Shown here piece after piece: positions 55,621 through 64,000 of a stretch of 64,000 nt of DNA (the first letter of the stretch is position 1; each line of letters begins with the position of its first letter). The position numbers and the translations under genes are program-made. A model generated the notes under the pieces. The model was given only the letters and a program-made list of their open reading frames with translations, did not search any database and was not told where the DNA came from. This DNA comes from Mycolicibacterium sphagni. Its GTDB lineage: Bacteria; Actinomycetota; Actinomycetes; Mycobacteriales; Mycobacteriaceae. Where the stretch lies: assembly GCF_013337765.1 (NCBI RefSeq), contig NZ_VBSB01000003.1, positions 496,001-560,000 of the forward strand. The letters run 5' to 3'.

Positions 55621-57910
55621 CTGACCTCTCCAGCAGCGCAACGGGTAATTCACCGAACAACACACCAGCGGGCGTCTGCCCGCTGAAGCGCGCACCAGTC
55701 AGCCGGTCGATCCAGACCCCTTCCGGCAGCGGCAGAATCGTGTCGCCCCAGCCGTCGTGATGCAGCCGAACGGTCCAGCGGGTCACCGCAACCAGCACGT
55801 CGGAACCCCGGCCGAAGGCCACGACGTGCTGTGCGGCGTTGCCGGTGGCGAGCACCGGCCGGTAGTGACCGGACAGGAAGGTGTCGGGGCGGTCCCGACG
55901 GGCCTGCAGTGCGGCCCGTACGACCCGAATCTTGGTATGCGACACGCGTTCCAGCTCACCACCACGCGCCGAGTAGTCGACCGGTCTGCGGTTGTCGGGG
56001 TCGACGAGGCTGTCCTCCCACAACTCGGTGCCCTGGTAGACGTCGGGGATGCCGGGGACGGTGAGGGCCAGCAGCTTCTGGCCCAGCGCGTCGCCGTGTG
56101 CGTGGGGTTCGAGCTGGACCACCAGCCCGGTGAGCTCGGTGGCGACCGGACCGTCGAGGATCGCGTCCAGCCACGCATGCACGGCATCCTCGAACTCCGT
56201 GTCCGGGTCGTTCCACGAGGTGCGCCACGCGGCTTCGCGGATCGCCTTCTCGGTGTAGGCATGCAACCGGGCGCGCAACTGCTCGGTAACCTGTCCGTCG
56301 GCCGGCCACACTCCGAAGATGTTCTGCAACAAGAACAGTGCGGTAGCCGGGTCGGGTGCCGGCGTGGTGGTCTGCCAGCTGGCCGCGAATTCCGCCCACA
56401 AAGACGGCACCTGCGACAGCACGCCGATGCGTGCGCGCACATCTTCGCCGCGCTTGGTGTCATGGGTGGTCAGTGTCGTCATCGACTGTGGCCACAGCCG
56501 ACCGCGAACGGCGCAGCTGCGGTGGAATTCCGCGGCGCCCACGCCGAACCGCTCCGGCTCGCCACCGACCTCGTTGAGGGACACCAGACGGGGGTCGCGG
56601 TAGAAGTAGCAGTCCTCCACCGACTTTGCCGTCATCGCCCCGCAGAGCTGTTGCAGCCGGGCAGCCGGTTCGGCGGTTACCAGCGCCGCTGACACCAGCT
56701 CGAGCGGGGCGGCCAGCGCCGGCTGCTCGGCGACGGTCTCCGCAAACGCGGTGGACAGCACAGCCGACAGATTCTGGTAGTCGGACCGGTACACCGCGAC
56801 ATTGGTCAGCAGCGCGGCCACCGCGTCGGGCAGTTGCGGGTGGTCGGCTCCGACCGCGGCCACGACCGAGCGGCGCAATCGGGCCAGCTCGCTGGCCAGC
56901 GTGGTGGTGATCGTGCTGATCTTCAACTGGCGCACCAGTTCCGGCGCTCCGTCGTAGTCGAATCCGTTCGCCTCGACCAGTTCGGTCAACGCTTCGGCGC
57001 CGGTCGGGTCGACGAAGATGCCACCCACCTCGCGCAGGACGTCATAGCCGGTGGTGCCGTCGATCGGCAGGCTCGGGTCCAATGGCTCGCCGGCGCCGAG
57101 GATCTTCTCGATCACGATCCAGGCCCGCGGGCCGACCAGATCGCGCAGCAGGTGAAGATATCCGGTCGGGTCGGTCAGGCCGTCGGGGTGATCGATGCGC
57201 ACACCGTCCACCAACCCGTCGCGGAACCAGCGGGCCACTTCGGCATGCGATGTCTCGAACACCGCCGGGTCTTCCTGGCGCAGACCGGCCAGCGAGGTGA
57301 TGGAGAAAAATCTGCGGTACCCGCATACCCCGTTGCGCCAGCCGATCAGTTTGTAGTGCTGGCGATCGTGCACCTGTGCCCCGGTGCCGTCACCGGTGCC
57401 GGACGCGATCGGGAAGGCGAGATCGCCGAGCCGCAATGTGTCGCCATCTACCGTCAGGTCCGCGGTATCGGCGTCAGAGCCCAAGACCGGCAACAGGATT
57501 CGGCCATCGGGATCCACCGACCAGTCGATGTCGAAAAATTGCGCATAGGCCGACTCGCGGCCGTTGCGCAGCACATCCCACCACCACGGGTTGCGCTCGG
57601 GCTGGTCCACCCCGACGTGGTTGGGCACGATGTCGACGATCAGCCCCAGGCCGCGTGCCTTGGCCGCCTCAGCCAGCCGGGCCAGTCCGTCGGGTCCGCC
57701 CAGCTCCTCGGACACCGTGGTGGGGTCGGTGACGTCGTAGCCGTGGGTGGAGCCCGGCGCGGCGGTCAGGATGGGGGACAGGTATAGGTGACTGACGCCG
57801 AGACCGTCGAGATAGTCGAGGAGTTTCTCGGCGTCGGCGAAGGTGAACGCGTCACCGGCCGACGGGCCGCGTAGCTGAAGGCGATAGGTGGACAGCACCG
57901 GGTAAGCCAT
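55613..57910 (-). CDS. treY: Malto-oligosyltrehalose synthase
   Basis: A 765-residue GH13 enzyme that converts the reducing end of a maltodextrin to a trehalose unit. Start MAYPVLSTYRLQL and GVSHLYLSPILTAAPGSTHGYD are TreY signatures; catalytic residues are in VDGVRIDHPDGL (Asp, ~228) and IVIEKILG (Glu, ~255). ATG 57910, 15 bp after treX on the same strand. With TreX and TreZ it makes trehalose from glycogen. Confidence 0.95.
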   Translation of the reverse strand: MAYPVLSTYRLQLRGPSAGDAFTFADAEKLLDYLDGLGVSHLYLSPILTAAPGSTHGYDVTDPTTVSEELGGPDGLARLAEAAKARGLGLIVDIVPNHVGVDQPERNPWWWDVLRNGRESAYAQFFDIDWSVDPDGRILLPVLGSDADTADLTVDGDTLRLGDLAFPIASGTGDGTGAQVHDRQHYKLIGWRNGVCGYRRFFSITSLAGLRQEDPAVFETSHAEVARWFRDGLVDGVRIDHPDGLTDPTGYLHLLRDLVGPRAWIVIEKILGAGEPLDPSLPIDGTTGYDVLREVGGIFVDPTGAEALTELVEANGFDYDGAPELVRQLKISTITTTLASELARLRRSVVAAVGADHPQLPDAVAALLTNVAVYRSDYQNLSAVLSTAFAETVAEQPALAAPLELVSAALVTAEPAARLQQLCGAMTAKSVEDCYFYRDPRLVSLNEVGGEPERFGVGAAEFHRSCAVRGRLWPQSMTTLTTHDTKRGEDVRARIGVLSQVPSLWAEFAASWQTTTPAPDPATALFLLQNIFGVWPADGQVTEQLRARLHAYTEKAIREAAWRTSWNDPDTEFEDAVHAWLDAILDGPVATELTGLVVQLEPHAHGDALGQKLLALTVPGIPDVYQGTELWEDSLVDPDNRRPVDYSARGGELERVSHTKIRVVRAALQARRDRPDTFLSGHYRPVLATGNAAQHVVAFGRGSDVLVAVTRWTVRLHHDGWGDTILPLPEGVWIDRLTGARFSGQTPAGVLFGELPVALLERSDA

Positions 57911-57925
57911 AGCTGCCTGTTCCCG

Positions 57926-60070
<2,145 letters not shown>

Positions 60071-60111
60071 CTCTCGACCTTATCGACGTGGCGCACGGGA
60101 TGCGCAGGATG

Positions 60112-62256
60112 TCACCACCACGCGGTTGCCGCGCCCATCTGTCTGCCCAGTTCCGGGATGAGTGTGCGCATGTAGGTCGCGGAGATGTGATGAGAATCGT
60201 GGTAAATCAGCACATTTCCCTCGACCGCGCGGCACTTGTCGGCACGGCACACGGCGTCACTGAGGTCCAGCACCCGCATCAGGGGGAAGATCGGCAGGAA
60301 ATCCAGCGTCTGGTTGCGGTCGGAGAGCACCTCGGAACGGTCGATGCCGCACGACACCGCGTCGCCGCCCTTGGCCAGACAATCGGTCGGGAAGAAGGGT
60401 GCGCCGTTGCGCACCAGCCACGGGGTGTCACGCATCGCCAGGATCGGAATCTTGTTGTCCGACAAGGTTTGCCAGATCCCGATATACGTCGACGGCATGA
60501 CATCGCCCGGTTTGATGTTCCACGGCCGGGTCGACGTGGTGAACACGAAGCTGGGGTGCTCGCCGATCAGTTTGGCCATCACCTTTTGGTTCCACTCGTG
60601 GCAGTTCGGGTAGGGCCGGTTGTCGCCCATCACGAGTGGCGTTTCCTCGGTGGTCAGCGGGCAACCCATCTTCAGATAGGTGACGACCTTGAAGTGGTGC
60701 ATCTTGCCAAGGGCGTCCAGGGCGGTGATCCAGTGCTCGGCATGCGACCCGCCCGCCAGCGCGATCGTCCTGGTCGCCTGCTTGTCGCCGTAGGTGCAGT
60801 TGATGACGTCAGTGTTGTCGAAATCACTGATACAGCCGTCGTTGGTCGACTCGGGCAGATCGCTTTGCGCCTCCAGCACGGTGGGCCGCATCGGCAGCTT
60901 CGGCACCCGGGCATGTTGCGTCAGTGCCCGGGCCCCGGGATAGCCGTCGGTGGTCAGCGCGACGAGTTCCTTGCCGTTGGCGCGCTGCACGGTGACGTGT
61001 TCGCGCCAGGTGAAGGACGTCGCCGTCAGCGCCACCCCGAGCAGACCCACCGCGGTTCCCAGCGCGATCGTCGGTCGGCGCAGGCGGGTACGCCAGGAGA
61101 TCGCGACCGACGCAGGCGTCGCCGTCGACGCCGATCGGCGTCCGGAGCGCAGCGGCTCCTCGATGTAGCGCATCGTCAGATAGGCCAGCACGCCCGAGAT
61201 CGCCAGGATCACCGCGCCGTCGACGAAGCCGGCCCGGCTTTCGTCGGTGTAGGCCAGCCAGAAGATCAGCAGCGGCCAATGCCAGAGGTACAGCGAGTAG
61301 GCCATCGCGCCGAGTGTCACCAGTGGCCGCGCGGACAGCAGCAGGCTGGGCAGCGGCAGCCGGTCCCGGCCCGACGGGCTGGCCTGGCGATTCGCGGCCG
61401 CCAGGATCATCAGCACGGTCGCGCCGACCGGTACCAGCGCCCACGGGCCGGGGAACTCCCGGACCCCGTCGATGAAGGCGCCGCACGACACGATCACGGC
61501 CAGTCCGGCCGCGGCCAGCACGGTGCGCAGCCACATCGGCCATCGCACGCAGGGCACCACCGCGCCGACGAGCGTGCCGAGCAGTAACTCCCAGGCGCGG
61601 GCGAAGCTGTTGTAGTAGGCGGCGGTCTGATCGGACACGTGCAGGGTTGCGGCAAAGCTGAATGACGCGACAGCGAGCGTGGCCAGCAAAGTCACAAGTG
61701 TCACACGCAGCCGCGCACCGAGTCGGCGGCGCGCCAGATAGGCAAACCCGAAGATAAGCGCAAGCATCGCGATGTAGAACTGGCCCTGAACGGACATCGA
61801 CCAGATGTGCTGCAGCGGACTGACCGCCTCACCGGCGCGGAGATAGTCCGACGCGGTCGCCGACAGCTCCCAGTTCTGGAAATAGCCCAGGCTCGCCAGG
61901 CTCTGGTCAGCAAACGTCTCCCAGCGCGTCTGCGGCTGCACCAGGATGGTCAACACCGCACCGGCGGCAAGCACGACGACGAGTGCGGGCAGCAGCCGCC
62001 GGACCAGTCGGAGGATCTCTGGCCAGGGGGACAGTGCCGAGTCCGGATTCAGGGCGGTGCGCAACAGCGACCCGCCGAAGAAGAAACCGGACAACACAAG
62101 GAAGACATCGACCCCACCCGAGACACGCCCGAACCACACGTGGAACACCGCCACGAGGGCGATCGCGACACCGCGAAGCCCGTCGAGGTCGTGGCGATAA
62201 AACCCCGATTTGCGCTCCGGCGCTGCCGTCGTATGGCTGGGGCTAAGGGTCAACAT
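60112..62256 (-). CDS. sucT: Membrane acyltransferase with SGNH domain (SucT, Rv1565c-like)
   Basis: A 714-residue protein. Residues ~20-400 form the acyltransferase-3 membrane domain with about ten segments, starting at RHDLDGLRGVAIALVAVFHV, the conserved His-Asp entry. Residues ~470-714 are an extracytoplasmic SGNH-like domain (ALAGGSHAEHW for the GDS-like Ser, and DSHHIS for the Asp/His). Rv1565c and its M. smegmatis counterpart are described as SucT, which succinylates arabinogalactan and lipoarabinomannan (recalled literature). ATG 62256. The palindrome at 62272-62286 is just upstream. Confidence 0.82.
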   Translation of the reverse strand: MLTLSPSHTTAAPERKSGFYRHDLDGLRGVAIALVAVFHVWFGRVSGGVDVFLVLSGFFFGGSLLRTALNPDSALSPWPEILRLVRRLLPALVVVLAAGAVLTILVQPQTRWETFADQSLASLGYFQNWELSATASDYLRAGEAVSPLQHIWSMSVQGQFYIAMLALIFGFAYLARRRLGARLRVTLVTLLATLAVASFSFAATLHVSDQTAAYYNSFARAWELLLGTLVGAVVPCVRWPMWLRTVLAAAGLAVIVSCGAFIDGVREFPGPWALVPVGATVLMILAAANRQASPSGRDRLPLPSLLLSARPLVTLGAMAYSLYLWHWPLLIFWLAYTDESRAGFVDGAVILAISGVLAYLTMRYIEEPLRSGRRSASTATPASVAISWRTRLRRPTIALGTAVGLLGVALTATSFTWREHVTVQRANGKELVALTTDGYPGARALTQHARVPKLPMRPTVLEAQSDLPESTNDGCISDFDNTDVINCTYGDKQATRTIALAGGSHAEHWITALDALGKMHHFKVVTYLKMGCPLTTEETPLVMGDNRPYPNCHEWNQKVMAKLIGEHPSFVFTTSTRPWNIKPGDVMPSTYIGIWQTLSDNKIPILAMRDTPWLVRNGAPFFPTDCLAKGGDAVSCGIDRSEVLSDRNQTLDFLPIFPLMRVLDLSDAVCRADKCRAVEGNVLIYHDSHHISATYMRTLIPELGRQMGAATAWW

Positions 62257-62271
62257 GATCGAAAATCAATC

Positions 62272-62286
62272 TACCCAACCTGGGTA
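62272..62286. promoter_or_regulatory. Palindrome between sucT and bioA
   Basis: TACCCA-ACC-TGGGTA is a perfect 6-bp inverted repeat 15 bp upstream of the sucT start, in the 127-bp divergent gap. No regulator gene lies beside it. It may be an operator for sucT; the biotin-type box is elsewhere. Confidence 0.4.
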
Positions 62287-62383
62287 TGTCTCTCATCTCC
62301 AGCGAACCACCCCCCAGACACCTGGCGGGCGTAGAGCAAACGCGTGCCTGCGCGGTTGCGTCGGCCGACTAGGCTCACACAGC

Positions 62384-63676
62384 GTGTCGGCGTTGACCCC
62401 TGAGCAGATCAGCGCGATCGACGCCGCGCACATCTGGCATCCGTACAGCACGATCGGCGCCGAGGCGATGCCCCCGGTGGTCGCCGTCGGCGCCGACGGC
62501 GCATGGCTGACGCTGGTCCGCGACGGCGCCGAGATCCGCGTTCTCGACGCGATGGCGTCCTGGTGGACAGCGGTGCACGGACATGGGCACCCGGTGCTCG
62601 ACGCGGCGATGACCCGCCAGCTCTCGACGATGAATCACGTCATGTTCGGCGGGCTGACCCACGAGCCGGCCGCGCGGCTGGCGCAGCTGCTCGTCGACAT
62701 CACCCCGCAGGGTCTGGACACCGTCTTCTTCTCCGACTCCGGCTCGGTGGCCGTGGAGGTCGCGGTCAAGATGGCGCTGCAGTACTGGCGCAGCGCGGGC
62801 CGGTTCGGCAAGCGCCGGCTGATGACCTGGCGTGGCGGATATCACGGCGACACGTTCACGCCGATGAGCGTCTGCGACCCCGACGGCGGCATGCACTCGC
62901 TGTGGACGGACGTGCTGTTCCCACAACTCTTCGCCCCGGCGGTGCCGGCCGACTACGACCCGGCCTACGTCGCGGCGTTCGAGGCGCAGCTGCTCGAGCA
63001 TGCCGACGAACTGGCCGCGGTGATCGTCGAACCGGTGGTGCAGGGCGCCGGTGGCATGCGCTTCCACGACCCCCGCTACCTGAGCGATCTGCGTGCGATG
63101 TGCGATCGCGCAGGCGTGCTGCTGATCTTCGACGAGATCGCCACCGGATTCGGCCGCACCGGGGAACTCTTCGCCGCCGACCACGCCGGCGTCAGCCCGG
63201 ACATCATGTGCGTGGGAAAGGCGCTGACCGGCGGTTACGTCACCCTCGCGGCAACGCTGTGCACGCTCGAGATCGCCAGCACGATCAGCGGCAGCGAGGC
63301 AGGCGCGCTGATGCATGGCCCGACCTTCATGGCCAACGCGCTGGCGTGCGCGGTGTCGGTGGCCTCGGTGGAACTGCTGCTCGCGCAGGACTGGCGCGGC
63401 CGGGTCGCCGAGATCGGCGAAGGGCTGGCCGAGGGGCTGGCGCCGGCCCGCGGCGTGCCCGGTGTCGCCGACGTGCGGGTGCTCGGCGCGATCGGCGTGA
63501 TCGAGACCTCCCGGCCCGTCGAGCTGGCGGTCGCGACCCCGGTGGCCCTGGACAACGGCGTCTGGCTGCGGCCGTTCCGCAACCTGATCTACGCGATGCC
63601 GCCGTTCATCTGCACCCCCGACGAGATCGCCCAGGTCACCTCGGCGATGGTCGCCGTCGCCCGTGCACTAACCTGA
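62384..63676 (+). CDS. bioA: Adenosylmethionine-8-amino-7-oxononanoate transaminase
   Basis: A 430-residue PLP aminotransferase of biotin synthesis (KAPA to DAPA). Signature stretches: HIWHPYSTIG at the start, WWTAVHGHGHP (~55), IFDEIATGFGRTG (~245) and GKALTGGY with the PLP Lys (~277). GTG 62384 lies eight bases after a -10-like TAGGCT (62370-62375), so a leaderless transcript is likely. Its stop lies inside the BioQ-type palindrome that precedes bioF. Confidence 0.96.
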   Translation: MSALTPEQISAIDAAHIWHPYSTIGAEAMPPVVAVGADGAWLTLVRDGAEIRVLDAMASWWTAVHGHGHPVLDAAMTRQLSTMNHVMFGGLTHEPAARLAQLLVDITPQGLDTVFFSDSGSVAVEVAVKMALQYWRSAGRFGKRRLMTWRGGYHGDTFTPMSVCDPDGGMHSLWTDVLFPQLFAPAVPADYDPAYVAAFEAQLLEHADELAAVIVEPVVQGAGGMRFHDPRYLSDLRAMCDRAGVLLIFDEIATGFGRTGELFAADHAGVSPDIMCVGKALTGGYVTLAATLCTLEIASTISGSEAGALMHGPTFMANALACAVSVASVELLLAQDWRGRVAEIGEGLAEGLAPARGVPGVADVRVLGAIGVIETSRPVELAVATPVALDNGVWLRPFRNLIYAMPPFICTPDEIAQVTSAMVAVARALT

Positions 63677-63686
63677 ACGGTGTTCA
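63674..63686. promoter_or_regulatory. BioQ-type operator
   Basis: TGAAC-GGT-GTTCA is a perfect palindrome with the TGAAC-N3 spacing described for BioQ, the biotin repressor of corynebacteria and mycobacteria. It overlaps the bioA stop codon and lies 38 bp before the bioF start, so it would control bioF and genes beyond the window. Confidence 0.72.
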
Positions 63687-63723
63687 AGACCAGCCGAAAA
63701 TAAGGCGTGAGCGAGGAGACACG

Positions 63724-64000
63724 ATGACCCGCGTAGGCCTATCACCGCTGGCCTGGCTCGACACCGTCGAGCAGCAGCGCCGGCAGGCCGGCCTGCGCCG
63801 ATCGCTGCGCACGCGGCCAGCGGTGGCCACCGAACTCGACCTGGCCTCCAACGACTACCTGGGCTTGTCGCAGCATCCGGCGGTCATCGACGGCGGAGTG
63901 GCCGCGCTGCGCACCTGGGGGGCCGGGTCCACCGGCTCCCGGCTGGTCACCGGCAACACCGAGCTGCACGAGGAGTTCGAGACCGCCCTGGCCGAATTCG
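63724..64000 (+). CDS. bioF: 8-amino-7-oxononanoate synthase, N-terminal part (partial)
   Basis: Only the first 92 codons are in the window; the frame runs off the right edge. The stretch LDLASNDYLGLSQHP, then GAGSTGSRLVTGNTELHEEFE, is the BioF/KBL signature of alpha-oxoamine synthases, which condense pimeloyl thioester and alanine. ATG 63724 with GAGGAG just upstream. Follows bioA in 47 bp, as in M. tuberculosis (bioA-bioF1). Confidence 0.95.
   Translation, partial: MTRVGLSPLAWLDTVEQQRRQAGLRRSLRTRPAVATELDLASNDYLGLSQHPAVIDGGVAALRTWGAGSTGSRLVTGNTELHEEFETALAEF

Overview
The window is GC-rich DNA from a mycobacterium, most likely a non-tuberculous Mycolicibacterium-type species. The evidence is the housekeeping order ileS - dinX - ansA - lspA - rluD-like - dnaE1 - ilvA - treZ/treY/treX - sucT - bioA - bioF, which (recalled, not searched) matches M. 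tuberculosis Rv1536-Rv1569 with large replacements and insertions. Typical mycobacterial lipid enzymes (Mas-like PKS, PapA, FAAL, GAP/Sap family), many GTG starts, and several -10 boxes placed 6-9 nt before the start codon (leaderless-type promoters) agree with this.

Left end (1-8865): the tail of a Mas/Pks5-like polyketide synthase, then a PapA acyltransferase and two tandem condensation-fold (HxxxDG) acyltransferases, all on the plus strand. Facing them are a GAP/Sap-family membrane protein and a family-1 glycosyltransferase. Together they look like part of an acylated glycolipid (lipooligosaccharide-type) locus, beside ileS as the pks5/papA4 locus is in M. tuberculosis. A small AT-richer island follows: a membrane protein, an XRE-type regulator, a palindromic control region and a truncated condensation-domain protein.

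Middle (8869-33664): ileS is controlled by a T-box leader. A three-gene minus-strand operon (ferritin-like protein, a 14-repeat propeller-like protein and a 4-repeat paralogue) sits between ileS and dinX. Then come ansA, the lspA-rluD-like-rarD chain, a pyruvyl-transferase gene divergent from a membrane-protein gene over overlapping promoters, a free-standing SecDF-P1-head protein, a DUF202 pair and dnaE1. Next is a run of small regulator modules (MarR/esterase, MerR/F420-type PPOX protein, TetR/MFS pump), each with a visible candidate operator.

Nitrate assimilation (33684-43991): a fused nitrate reductase/flavoprotein reductase, NarK, NirB, NirD, an NnaR-type regulator and a sirohydrochlorin chelatase form an almost self-sufficient module that carries nitrate from uptake to ammonium.

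Right end (43982-64000): an F420-dependent nitroreductase-family protein and ilvA, then an 8.1-kb gene for a 2698-residue megasynthase with the order FAAL-ACP-KS-AT-KR-ACP-acyltransferase. Its C-terminal domain is the same acyltransferase family as the two stand-alone enzymes at the left end. It lies just downstream of treX-treY-treZ on the same strand. The window closes with sucT, bioA, a BioQ-type operator and the start of bioF. The megasynthase and its acyltransferase family are the most unusual content.
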